From NCBI RefSeq assembly GCF_002288525.1, contig NZ_CP023067.1, positions 992,001 through 1,056,000 of the forward strand: DNA of 64,000 bases, written 5' to 3'. The stretch comes from Sinorhizobium sojae CCBAU 05684. GTDB taxonomy: Bacteria > Pseudomonadota > Alphaproteobacteria > Rhizobiales > Rhizobiaceae. Positions 31,145 through 39,182 of this stretch are shown here, one piece after another; the first letter of the stretch is position 1, and each line of letters opens with the position of its first letter. A program made the translations under genes and the position numbers. A model generated the notes under the pieces. That model was not told the DNA's origin and did not search any database. It was given only the letters and a program-made list of their open reading frames with translations.

Positions 31145-31782
31145 GTGTTCTGCCTTTGCCCACCGGCTACCGGCTGGAGCGCGGCTTGCTCTGGCCTGCC
31201 GATGACCGGGACTGCGCGGCCGTCGTGTTCGACACCGTGCCCGACATGGACCATGCGCTCAAGCACTGCCGGAAGTTCGATCTCGCAGTGCAGGCCGGCG
31301 GCAACATGGGCGTCTGGGCTCTGTCGCTTGCCCAGGATTTTAAGCGGGTAGTGACGTTTGAACCGGATCCGGTCAACTTCCGGGCGCTCGTCCACAACAC
31401 CTCGACGGCAAAGAACATCCTGGCGCTGCCCTGCGCTCTCGGTTCGAAGGGCGGCACATGGTGCGATCTGGAGCGGGAAGCGGGCAATGCCGGCGCCCAT
31501 CAGGTCAAACTCGGCGATGTCGCCCCGGTCGTCACGCTCGACGATCTGAACCTGCCGGCGCTGGATCTGCTCTATCTCGATATCGAGGGCTTCGAGATGA
31601 TGGCCTTGATGGGCGGTCTCTCCACCATCGTCAAGTTCAAGCCGGTCATTGCGATCGAGGACAAGGGCCTCTCCGAGCGCTACGGCTACAAGCAGAACCA
31701 GGCGGAGAAGTTCCTTGCCTCGCACGGCTATGAGGTCGTGGCGCGGCCGCACCGCGACGTGGTGATGGTATGCGGGCGGTAG
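31141..31782 (+). CDS. FkbM-family methyltransferase
   Basis: 213 residues from the ATG at 31141. AdoMet-binding DLAVQAGGNMGVWALSLA and VVTFEPDPVNFRAL are followed by LLYLDIEGFEMMALMGG, the FkbM pattern. FkbM enzymes O-methylate sugars or polyketides. Next to a glycosyltransferase it may cap a glycan. Confidence 0.85.
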   Translation: MSVLPLPTGYRLERGLLWPADDRDCAAVVFDTVPDMDHALKHCRKFDLAVQAGGNMGVWALSLAQDFKRVVTFEPDPVNFRALVHNTSTAKNILALPCALGSKGGTWCDLEREAGNAGAHQVKLGDVAPVVTLDDLNLPALDLLYLDIEGFEMMALMGGLSTIVKFKPVIAIEDKGLSERYGYKQNQAEKFLASHGYEVVARPHRDVVMVCGR

Positions 31783-32303
31783 TCATCGGCGGCGGGGCGC
31801 CCGTCTGGGACGAGCTCGAGCAAGCGGAATCGCTCTGTGACTTCGATCTGCTGATCGCGATCAACGATGCTGGGGCGAAATATCCCGGCATTGTCGACTA
31901 TTGGGTGACCCTGCATCCGGAGAAACTTGGAATATGGGCCAAGCAGCGCCAGGAAAACGGCTTCGCACCGGCGAGGCACCATGTCGCTCATGAAGACAAC
32001 ACGCATGCCGCGCGGCGTAATGCGTTCCCGCTTTCCTTCATGGTTCCGTATACCTGGCCCGGATCGTCGGGCCTTTTCGCTGTGGAAGTGGCGATCAAGA
32101 AGCTGGGTTGCGAAAAGATAGTCCTTTGCGGCGTGCCGATGACGGCGACCCCGCATTTCTTCGACAACGTGAACTGGGATGCGGTCGCGGGCTTCTGGGA
32201 TGCCTGGCCGATCGCCTATCCACATATCAAGGACAAGGTCCGTTCGATGAGTGGACGCACCAAGGAATTGCTCGGGGCTCCGTCCCGCGCATGGCTCGAA
32301 TAG
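31770..32303 (+). CDS. Hypothetical protein of the sugar cassette
   Basis: 177 residues. It starts MRAVVIGGGAPVWDELEQAE and has ground pattern (LLIAINDAGAKYP; KIVLCGVPMT) reminiscent of MptE-like/DUF115 Rossmann-type proteins that act on nucleotide or sugar substrates. The resemblance is weak. It overlaps FkbM by 13 bases and ends before a terminator. Confidence 0.65.
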   Translation: MRAVVIGGGAPVWDELEQAESLCDFDLLIAINDAGAKYPGIVDYWVTLHPEKLGIWAKQRQENGFAPARHHVAHEDNTHAARRNAFPLSFMVPYTWPGSSGLFAVEVAIKKLGCEKIVLCGVPMTATPHFFDNVNWDAVAGFWDAWPIAYPHIKDKVRSMSGRTKELLGAPSRAWLE

Positions 32304-32333
32304 AGCGCAAACTACCGAACCCCGACCCCAACC

Positions 32334-32359
32334 GGCTCGTCAGTGACGGGCCTTTTTTT
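32334..32359 (+). terminator. Intrinsic terminator after the sugar cassette
   Basis: GGCTCGTC pairs with GACGGGCC (one G-U) around AGT, followed by seven T. It lies inside the late operon between the sugar cassette and the scaffold gene, so late transcription must read through it or restart. Confidence 0.8.
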
Positions 32360-32373
32360 ATGGAGCAAGGCCA

Positions 32374-33135
32374 GTGGCCATCAAAGCAATCGTACAAGAC
32401 CTCGACAGTGTCGAAGAACAGTTCCGCGGCCTTTATGCCGAGAAGGACGGCGTGTTCGTCCTGCAGATCGGCGGCCTGCAAGAGCATCCGGACGCCAAGG
32501 CGCTGAAGGGCGCACTGGACCGAGTCCGCGGCGAGAAGCGCGAATTGACCGAGAAGCTGACGGCTGTCGAATCCCGCCTGACCGGTCTGCCGGACGATTT
32601 CGACGGTTCCGCCTACGAGACCCTGAAGCAGGCGGCGGAAGGGAAGGGCGGCGCCCCGACCGAGGAGCAAATCCAACAGATCCGCGACAAGGTCCGCCAG
32701 ACCCTCGAGACCAAGTACAACGGCGAAATCCAGACCCGCGACGAGCGCAACGCCAAACTCAACGCCGCCTTGCAGCGGATGACGATCGACGACGGCCTTT
32801 CCCGCGCCATGGACGAGGCATCGATCGACCCGCGGCACAAGGCGAAGCTGCTGCCCTACCTGAAGTCCGCCGGCAAGATCCAGGTCGAAGAAGACGGAGA
32901 CGTCTTCAAAGCCTCAGTCGAAACCGATCTCGGCCCCGTGTCGCTGTCTCGCTTCGTCACTGACTGGGCGGGCTCGGATGACGGCAAAATCTACGTCGCC
33001 AAGTCCACCGGCCCGAACCCTCCGGGCGGCAAGGGCAACCTCGGCGGCAAGACGATGAAGCGCGCCGACTTCAACGCCCTCGACCACAAGGCACAGCGCG
33101 AAACCGTGTCGGGCGGTACCCAGATCGTCGACTGA
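32374..33135 (+). CDS. Capsid scaffolding protein
   Basis: 253 residues from a GTG start. Heptad-rich charged helices (residues about 45-150) with QQIRDKVRQTLETKYNGEIQ and a Gly-rich C-terminus are typical of phage scaffolds. It precedes the coat gene directly. Confidence 0.8.
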   Translation: MAIKAIVQDLDSVEEQFRGLYAEKDGVFVLQIGGLQEHPDAKALKGALDRVRGEKRELTEKLTAVESRLTGLPDDFDGSAYETLKQAAEGKGGAPTEEQIQQIRDKVRQTLETKYNGEIQTRDERNAKLNAALQRMTIDDGLSRAMDEASIDPRHKAKLLPYLKSAGKIQVEEDGDVFKASVETDLGPVSLSRFVTDWAGSDDGKIYVAKSTGPNPPGGKGNLGGKTMKRADFNALDHKAQRETVSGGTQIVD

Positions 33136-33230
33136 CAACTCCCCGCGGGCGTCCAGTGGTCGCCCGTTCCCCCAAGGCCAGTGGCCTCTTTCAGCCTCAA
33201 ACCATCAATTGAAACCGAAAGGAGCCCACT

Positions 33231-34376
33231 GTGGCCAATACGCTTACCAACCTGATTCCGGACCTCTACGAGGCTCTGGATGTCGTTTCCCGCGAACTGA
33301 CCGGCTTCATCCCGGCGGTTTCCCGCAACTCCTCGATCGAGCGCGCGGCTCTCAACGAGACCGTTCGTATCCCGGTCACCCCGTCCGCGTCGTCCGCCGA
33401 CAACACCGCTGGCGTCAACGCCCCGGATACCGGCGACCAGACGATCGATAACGTCTCCGTGTCGATCACGAAGTCCAAGCACGTTGCGGTGCGCTGGAAC
33501 GGCGAAGAGACTAAGGGCCTGCAGAACGCCGGCACCTTCTCCAGCATCCAGGCGCAGCGCTTCTACCAGGGCATGCGCACGCTGGTGAACGAGATCGAAA
33601 CCGATCTCTGGACGGAAGCCTATCAGAGCTCGTCCCGCGCCTACGGTACGGCCGGCACGACTCCGTTCGGCACCGCCGCCGACATGTCCGACTTCGCGGG
33701 CGTCATGCGCATCCTCGAAGAGAACGGCGCCCCGAAGACCGACCTGCAGCTTGTCCTCGGTCATGCTGCGGTTGCCAACCTCCGCGGCAAGCAGTCCGGC
33801 CTCTTCAAGGTCAACGAAGCCGGTTCCGCCGACATGCTCCGCAACGGCATGACCGACCGCGTCATGGGCATGGCTCTCCGCCATTCCGACGCTGTTAGCC
33901 TGCACACCAAGGGCACGGGCGCAAGCTACCTGCTCAACGATGCGTCCTCGGCAGTCGGCGACACCACGATCGCAGCTGACGGCGGCTCCGGCACGATCCT
34001 GGCCGGCGACATCGTGACCTTCGCGGGCACGACCGACAAGTACGTGGTCAACACGGCCCTGTCGTCCGGCTCCTTCGTCATCGGCAAGCCCGGTCTTGTC
34101 GCTGCCGAAACCGACAACGACGCGATCACTGTTGGCAACAACTACACCGCCAACGTCGCCTTCGACCGCTCGGCTATCGTCCTTGCCACCCGCGCTCCGG
34201 CTATGCCGAACGGCGGTGACATGGCCGATGACGCGATGATGCTTGTCGACGACCGTACCGGTCTCGCCTTCGAAATCGCCGTCTATCGCCAGTTCCTGCA
34301 GGTCGTCTACCACGTCCGCCTGGCTTGGGGCTTCAAGGTCATCAAGGAAGCGCACGTCGCTACCCTGCTCGGCTAA
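33231..34376 (+). CDS. Major capsid protein (P22 coat-like)
   Basis: 381 residues from a GTG start with GAAAGGAG upstream. The start NTLTNLIPDLYEALDVVSRE is typical of the P22 gp5-like coat family in siphophages. The region around residues 235-295 (AADGGSGTILAGDIVTFAGT) looks like the inserted beta domain of that family. Codon use is strongly biased, as expected for the most expressed late gene. Confidence 0.9.
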   Translation: MANTLTNLIPDLYEALDVVSRELTGFIPAVSRNSSIERAALNETVRIPVTPSASSADNTAGVNAPDTGDQTIDNVSVSITKSKHVAVRWNGEETKGLQNAGTFSSIQAQRFYQGMRTLVNEIETDLWTEAYQSSSRAYGTAGTTPFGTAADMSDFAGVMRILEENGAPKTDLQLVLGHAAVANLRGKQSGLFKVNEAGSADMLRNGMTDRVMGMALRHSDAVSLHTKGTGASYLLNDASSAVGDTTIAADGGSGTILAGDIVTFAGTTDKYVVNTALSSGSFVIGKPGLVAAETDNDAITVGNNYTANVAFDRSAIVLATRAPAMPNGGDMADDAMMLVDDRTGLAFEIAVYRQFLQVVYHVRLAWGFKVIKEAHVATLLG

Positions 34377-34386
34377 CCATGAGACG

Positions 34387-34410
34387 GGGGCGGCGCAATC
34401 CGCCCCTTCT
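34387..34410 (+). terminator. Hairpin after the coat gene
   Basis: GGGGCGG pairs with CCGCCCC around CGCAAT and is followed by TTCT. It is a probable partial terminator that lowers expression downstream of the coat gene. Confidence 0.6.
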
Positions 34411-34433
34411 CCCAACCATGAAGGAATCCAGAC

Positions 34434-34700
34434 ATGAGCAACCAGATCCCGACAGTGAAGATTGCCGACCCCCGCAAGCCGGGCGACTACGCGATCATCA
34501 ATGAAAGCGACTTCGATCCGGCCGTCCACAAGCGGTGGGGTGAAGCGAAGGCAGAGGCAAGCACCGCAGAAATCCCAGCCGACTGGCAGGAGATGAAGTG
34601 GTTTGCGCTCCGCTCTCTGGCCGCCAACTTCTCCAACAAACCGCCGGCGAACAAGGCCGAGGCCGAAGCCATCATCAAGGCGGAACTGGCGCGCCGCTGA
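34434..34700 (+). CDS. Small head-region protein
   Basis: 88 residues starting MSNQIPTVKIADPRKPGDYA, ending in a lysine/alanine-rich helix. Its position between coat and connector suggests a head decoration or completion role. No specific family recognised. Confidence 0.65.
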   Translation: MSNQIPTVKIADPRKPGDYAIINESDFDPAVHKRWGEAKAEASTAEIPADWQEMKWFALRSLAANFSNKPPANKAEAEAIIKAELARR

Positions 34701-34712
34701 TAGGGGTATCCC

Positions 34713-35222
34713 ATGGCCATTGACGTTACAGCCGGCTCCGCAACCGCCGTTGCCTATGGCTCTGCTGCTGAAGCCGCCACCTATTTCACGGCCCGCGGCA
34801 TTTCCACATGGACGGGCACAGAAGGCGATAAAGAGGAAGCCCTCATCCGAGGCTGCGATTACCTTGAACGCCTCTATGCGGGCCGCTGGGTGGGCGTGAA
34901 GACGTCTTCGACACAGGCGCTCGCCTGGCCTCGGGCCTATGTCAACGATCTCGATGGCTATCCGATAGCATCGGACGCGATCCCGACCGCGATCAAACGC
35001 GCCAACTTCGAAGCGGCGTTGCTGATCCTGACCGGAACCGACCTCGAGCCCGTGCTCACCCGCGGCAATGCCATCAAACGCAAGAAGGTGAAGGCCGGAC
35101 CTGCCGAAGTCGAGACCGAATATGACGGCGGCGCACCGACGCGCTCGACGGTCACCTCGATCGATGGGCTGCTGACCGGCTTCATCACCAACAGCAACGG
35201 CATCGACCTTCTGAGGGCCTGA
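34713..35222 (+). CDS. DnaT-like head-tail connector protein
   Basis: 169 residues. The pattern AATYFTARGI ... EEALIRGCDYLERLYAGRWVG ... ALAWPRAYV is that of phage DnaT-like connector proteins (head completion). It sits after the coat gene as expected. Confidence 0.78.
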   Translation: MAIDVTAGSATAVAYGSAAEAATYFTARGISTWTGTEGDKEEALIRGCDYLERLYAGRWVGVKTSSTQALAWPRAYVNDLDGYPIASDAIPTAIKRANFEAALLILTGTDLEPVLTRGNAIKRKKVKAGPAEVETEYDGGAPTRSTVTSIDGLLTGFITNSNGIDLLRA

Positions 35223-35224
35223 CA

Positions 35225-35410
35225 ATGTGGTGGATCGTCCCGGCGGCTCTCTCGTTCGGGGCGTTCTTCATCGCTTTCAGCCTTTGCGACGGGGAGCCGA
35301 TGCGGAGCGAATGGGGATCGCTGCTGATCGGCTTTGCCAACTTCATGCTGTTCGCGTTCGCGACACTCGTCTCGCTGGTCGCCTGGCTGGTCTACTTCAT
35401 CGTGAATTGA
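35225..35410 (+). CDS. Small two-helix membrane protein
   Basis: 61 residues with two hydrophobic segments (about 3-22 and 32-58) and a short acidic loop. It lies two bases after the connector gene. A membrane protein inside a head module is unusual; it may be an inserted accessory gene. Confidence 0.65.
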   Translation: MWWIVPAALSFGAFFIAFSLCDGEPMRSEWGSLLIGFANFMLFAFATLVSLVAWLVYFIVN

Positions 35411-35421
35411 TCGGAGATCGC

Positions 35422-35808
35422 ATGGACCGCGTCATCTGGTGTGACAAGGGCTGGCAGCCGATGTACTTCGGCTTCTGCCCCAGCGAGAAGGCGTGGAAGA
35501 AGGAAGTCAAGCGTCTGGGCCATATAGACGCTGAGTACCCCACCAATGCTGGAACGTGCACGGTCTTTCACGAGACCAAGGGCTGGGGGGAATGCATCCT
35601 CGTCACCATTGCCGACGGCGCCGAGAGCGAGCGGAATATGCTCGAAATCGTCGGGCTTCTCGTCCACGAGGCAACCCACGTCTGGCAGTACATCCTGAAG
35701 CACATGGGCGAAAAGAGCCCTAGCGCCGAATTCGAAGCCTATTCGATGCAGGCCATATCGATGGCGTTGGTCCAAGCATTCGATAAGACGAGGGGGTTGC
35801 CGAAATGA
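35422..35808 (+). CDS. HExxH putative metallopeptidase
   Basis: 128 residues from the ATG at 35422. LLVHEATHVWQYI gives the zinc motif H82-E83-A-T-H86 in a helix, followed by a downstream Glu-rich helix (SAEFEAYSMQAIS) that may give the third ligand. It is related in look to small phage metallopeptidase-like proteins. The substrate is unknown. Confidence 0.72.
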   Translation: MDRVIWCDKGWQPMYFGFCPSEKAWKKEVKRLGHIDAEYPTNAGTCTVFHETKGWGECILVTIADGAESERNMLEIVGLLVHEATHVWQYILKHMGEKSPSAEFEAYSMQAISMALVQAFDKTRGLPK

Positions 35809-36194
35809 CCACCACCGTCGCCGCAATAGCCGAGGAAGTCTTCGACGCGGTCGCCGAAGAGCTTTCGGACGTCATCCTGTCCTGCACCGTCACCCACAAG
35901 ACGCAGGGCGCCTATGACGCCACCACGGGCGCTTATAGCGAGACGACGAGCACCTACACTGGGCGGGCGCTGATCTGCACCGGCGCGACCGTGGAAGGCG
36001 TAGGCGGGGCCAAGATCACCGACATCTTCCCCGGCTATGTCGCGGGGCCGGCGGACGTCGTGATGATCCTCGAGGGGCTGACCGGCGACCCAAAGGAGAA
36101 CGACACGATCGCGGCCGGCGGTGTCACGCGCACGATCAAGGCTGTCGGCGATGTCGTCGGGGCCGGTTCGTTCTTCATCGTGATCGCCGCATGA
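35805..36194 (+). CDS. Head closure / head-tail adaptor protein
   Basis: 129 residues with a beta-rich pattern (DVILSCTVTHKTQGAYDATT ... AAGGVTRTIKAVGDVVGAG) typical of HK97 gp7/gp9-type joining proteins, in the right place between connector and tail genes. It overlaps its neighbours by 4 bases. Confidence 0.7.
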   Translation: MTTTVAAIAEEVFDAVAEELSDVILSCTVTHKTQGAYDATTGAYSETTSTYTGRALICTGATVEGVGGAKITDIFPGYVAGPADVVMILEGLTGDPKENDTIAAGGVTRTIKAVGDVVGAGSFFIVIAA

Positions 36195-36379
36195 GCGAGC
36201 CCGTCCCGATGATGCTCACGACCGAGGAAGGCGAGGAACTGCCGATCGTCTGCCTACTCGATGACGATGGCGATGAAACGGACGACCTCGATGACGCGGC
36301 TTTCGCTGTCTGCCAGACGGGAGACGGGCGGCTGCTCGCTTTCGAAATCACCTCTTGCGAAGAAATGACGGTCCACTGA
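36191..36379 (+). CDS. Small acidic hypothetical protein
   Basis: 62 residues, strongly acidic (CLLDDDGDETDDLDDAAFAV). Coupled by overlaps on both sides. Role unknown. Confidence 0.6.
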   Translation: MSEPVPMMLTTEEGEELPIVCLLDDDGDETDDLDDAAFAVCQTGDGRLLAFEITSCEEMTVH

Positions 36380-36771
36380 TGGCGCAGAAGGCTATGGACT
36401 TCGCCTTGAGCCTCCAGGCGCTCGGTGAGGAACTGACCGACGACGCCGTTCAGCAGGTCGTGCAGAAGGTCGCGCTGCAGGCGTTGCGCGGCGTCGTGAT
36501 GAAGAGCCCGGTCGACACTGGACGCTTCCGCGGCAACTGGACGGTCTCGGTCGACGCCAAAGACACATCGATCACGGATGCGACCGACAAGGGCGGGGGA
36601 GAGACCATCGCCAAGGGTGCGGCGCTGATTGCCGCCCTGCCGCCTTATCGCACCGTCTGGATATCCAACAATCTGCCCTATGCGCGCCGCCTGGAAACGG
36701 GCTGGTCGAAGCAGGCGCCTGCCGGCGTCGTCGCCCTGACCATTGCTGAAATCGAGAGCCAATTCAGATGA
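36379..36771 (+). CDS. HK97 gp10-like tail component
   Basis: 130 residues from the ATG at 36379, overlapping the preceding stop. SPVDTGRFRGNWTVSV and NLPYARRLETGWSKQAP are the typical gp10 pattern (VDTGxLRxSW ... YAxxxExG). Confidence 0.88.
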   Translation: MAQKAMDFALSLQALGEELTDDAVQQVVQKVALQALRGVVMKSPVDTGRFRGNWTVSVDAKDTSITDATDKGGGETIAKGAALIAALPPYRTVWISNNLPYARRLETGWSKQAPAGVVALTIAEIESQFR

Positions 36772-37184
36772 CCTTGGAAACGGAACGCTCCGCGATCGAA
36801 TCCCGCTTCGCGACGCAATGGGCGGCCTCTGCCTACTCGGCTCTCAAGGTCGGCTACGACGGGCAGAAGTTCGAATTCGTCGCCAACACCACGTCGGTTC
36901 GGATGCGGATCGCCGACGGCGCCGCAGAGCAGATCAGCTTCGGCAGCCCAGGCACCAATCTCATTCGGAACGTCGGCGTGATCCTCTTCCAGATCGCCAC
37001 GCCTGGCGGGGTAGGGACCGCGACACTCCGCCCGATCGAAGAGACGATCATGGGGTTCTTCCGCAACGTCACCTTCGGCGGCGTCAGGTGTCGCGTCCCC
37101 TACGTCATCGGAAGGGAAGACGAACCGCCCTTCCTGCTCTCGACCATTGCCTGCCCCTTCGAGCGTGACGAGTACAACGGCTAA
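36768..37184 (+). CDS. Tail terminator protein
   Basis: 138 residues. It follows gp10 and precedes the tube gene, the usual slot of the tail terminator (DUF4128-like). It has N-terminal helix ERSAIESRFATQW and beta segments later. Confidence 0.75.
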   Translation: MTLETERSAIESRFATQWAASAYSALKVGYDGQKFEFVANTTSVRMRIADGAAEQISFGSPGTNLIRNVGVILFQIATPGGVGTATLRPIEETIMGFFRNVTFGGVRCRVPYVIGREDEPPFLLSTIACPFERDEYNG

Positions 37185-37191
37185 CAGCACT

Positions 37192-37214
37192 GCCCGGTTG
37201 ACGGGCTTCTTCTT
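37192..37214 (+). terminator. Hairpin before the tail tube gene
   Basis: GCCCG pairs with CGGGC around GTTGA, followed by TTCTTCTT. It may tune expression between connector and tail tube genes. Confidence 0.55.
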
Positions 37215-37228
37215 GAAAGGAACCCTCA

Positions 37229-38170
37229 ATGACCATTGCAGATACCTCGGGCACCCGCCTTGCCTTCGTCACGGAGTCGACGGAAGGCACGACTCCTTCC
37301 TCCCCCACCTTCCAGGTTCTCCGCTTCACCGGCGAATCCCTCGTCGGCGAAAAGCAGACGGTCTCGTCGAACGAAATCCGCTCCGACGGCAACGTGCCGG
37401 ACGTCACCAAAGTCGGCAAGATGGTCTCGGGCGGCTTTGACTTCGAGCTGACCTATGCCACCCTCGACAGTCTGCTCGAAAGTGCGCTGCTCGGCACCTG
37501 GTCTTCGAACGTCCTGAAGAACGGCCGCGACCGGCACGCCTTCACCTTCGAAAAGACCTTCGAGACCGGCGCGACCGACGTCTTCCGCCGCTATGCCGGC
37601 TGCCTCATCAACACCACGACGCTGAATTTCCAGGCGAAGCAGATCGTCACCGGCAACATGTCCCTGATTGGCCGGTCCTATTCGGCGGCTGCCGCGGCAC
37701 TCTCCGGCGCCACCTATACCGCCGCCAACACCAAGGCGGTGATGAACTGCTCTTCCGACTTCGCCTCGCTGACGATCGGTTCCGTCTCCCCGGCGCTGCA
37801 GGTCCGCTCCATCCGCCTCAACCTCAACAACAACCTGCGGGCTCAGGACAAGATAGGTTCCGATGATCTGGCCGGCGTCGGCCTCGGTCAGCACGTCGTC
37901 ACCGGCTCGATCGAGGCATACCTCGAGAACAAGGCGGTCCTCGACCTGCTCGACAACCACACGAGTTCGTCGCTGTCCTTCACGGTCGGCTCGGTCTCGG
38001 GTGAGAAGTACACGATCAACCTGCCGAAGCTCTACATGACCGCAGGCGACGCGCAGACCCCCGGCAACAACCAGGACGTCATGGTCAACATGGACTTCCA
38101 AGCGATCTATGACACCTCGGGCTCGCCGGCCAACAACGCCAGCATCATCATCACGCGGGCCGTCTCCTAA
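37229..38170 (+). CDS. Major tail tube protein
   Basis: 313 residues preceded by GAAAGGA. TSGTRLAFVTESTEGTTPSS at the N-terminus and a beta-rich body are typical of tail tube proteins of this type. It is placed directly before the chaperone genes and tape measure. Strong codon bias fits high expression. Confidence 0.85.
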   Translation: MTIADTSGTRLAFVTESTEGTTPSSPTFQVLRFTGESLVGEKQTVSSNEIRSDGNVPDVTKVGKMVSGGFDFELTYATLDSLLESALLGTWSSNVLKNGRDRHAFTFEKTFETGATDVFRRYAGCLINTTTLNFQAKQIVTGNMSLIGRSYSAAAAALSGATYTAANTKAVMNCSSDFASLTIGSVSPALQVRSIRLNLNNNLRAQDKIGSDDLAGVGLGQHVVTGSIEAYLENKAVLDLLDNHTSSSLSFTVGSVSGEKYTINLPKLYMTAGDAQTPGNNQDVMVNMDFQAIYDTSGSPANNASIIITRAVS

Positions 38171-38346
38171 TGGCAGTCGTCCGCGTCATCCCCTCGCAGG
38201 ACTTCGATGGCTACCCGGACGGCATCAAGAAGGTGTCGTTCCAGGCGGGCGTCGAAGCCTCCGTTCCCGAGCATTACGCCAAGCTCCTGACCGACAAGGG
38301 CATGGCTACCCGCAAGAAATCCAAAGCCACCCCCGACAACGAATAG
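38170..38346 (+). CDS. Small tail-region protein
   Basis: 58 residues (MAVVRVIPSQDFDGYPDGIK ... basic tail). The ATG overlaps the tube stop (TAATG). Function unknown. Confidence 0.62.
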   Translation: MAVVRVIPSQDFDGYPDGIKKVSFQAGVEASVPEHYAKLLTDKGMATRKKSKATPDNE

Positions 38347-38357
38347 TGTGCACGCTA

Positions 38358-38388
38358 GGCCGTGGCGGGTGTCGGGCTCGCCACGGCC
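38358..38388 (+). promoter_or_regulatory. Perfect 10-bp hairpin before the tail chaperone genes
   Basis: GGCCGTGGCG (38358-38367) pairs with CGCCACGGCC (38379-38388) with an 11-base loop and no T tract. It probably acts as an attenuator or mRNA stabiliser between the abundant tube message and the chaperones. Confidence 0.6.
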
Positions 38389-38415
38389 ACCCCTCCCGAC
38401 AGAAGGAATCCCGAT

Positions 38416-38838
38416 ATGCAGATTGACGGCTTTGTTCCCGCCGACAAGACGATTGCGCTCGAAGAGGGCGTGACGTTCGTCTATGACACGCCCTACGGCA
38501 ACGTGACGATCATTTCCAAGATTGCCGGCGACGATAACGAGGACTTCACGCAAGCCTTCGTCAAGCTCTCCCAGCGCCATGACCGCGAGCGCAAGCTCGG
38601 TCAGGTCGACGCGGTGAAGCAGTTCTCCGACATCATCCGCCTCTATGGAACGACGGTTGTCCTGAAATGGTCGACGACGGCGAAGTCTGCAGGCAAGCCG
38701 ATCGAGTCCACCGTCGACAACTTCGTGGCGATGATGGAAACCCCGGCCTTCCGGCGCGTCTTCGCGCTGTTTCAGGAGGATTGCGGCGACCTCGCCAACT
38801 TCCGCGCCAAACAGGAAGAGGACGCCGCAAAAAACTGA
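38416..38838 (+). CDS. Tail assembly chaperone (gpG-like)
   Basis: 140 residues from the ATG at 38416 with AGAAGGAAT upstream. It ends at the slippery site ...GCA AAA AAC TGA. As in lambda G/GT, the short form is made without frameshifting and coats the tape measure during tail assembly. Confidence 0.85.
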   Translation: MQIDGFVPADKTIALEEGVTFVYDTPYGNVTIISKIAGDDNEDFTQAFVKLSQRHDRERKLGQVDAVKQFSDIIRLYGTTVVLKWSTTAKSAGKPIESTVDNFVAMMETPAFRRVFALFQEDCGDLANFRAKQEEDAAKN

Positions 38839-39170
38839 TCGAGGCCCTGCTCTGGAATCTGGAGTGGGGCGAACATCTCGAATTTCTCCAGGATAGACGA
38901 GATGCCGGTAAATCGGCTCCAGCGCTCGACAGGCGCGTTTTGCCGGATCAGGGCAACGCATTCTTCTGGAAAGCCTTCCAGACGCTCAGCAAGGCCCGCA
39001 GGCCGGCTTTTGACGGTGTCTCCGATATCCTGATTGCCGACATTCTCGCCTATGCCGATCTGGTCGGGGTCCGTGACCTCGATCTTCGGGGGCAACTCTG
39101 CCGGATCGTCGTCGCGATGGACGAGGCGGCTCTCGAATGGGCTCGCGCCCGCAAACCACAACCGAAATAA
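38416..39170 (+). CDS. Tail assembly chaperone frameshift product (gpGT-like)
   Basis: A canonical -1 slippery heptamer A AAA AAC (38829-38835) lies directly before the gpG stop. Slipping back one base joins residue 140 to a downstream frame (38835-39170: LIEALLWNLEWGEHLEFLQD and onward), giving a 251-residue fusion. The second part has no good start of its own. This layout is a conserved feature of long-tailed phages. Confidence 0.85.
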
Positions 39171-39182
39171 GGGTCTGACGCT

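Noticed and set aside
32991-35225. 744-codon minus-strand frame opposite the coat gene
   Set aside because: Long antisense frame caused by strong GC3 codon bias of the coat and connector genes; low-complexity, and it crosses several real genes.
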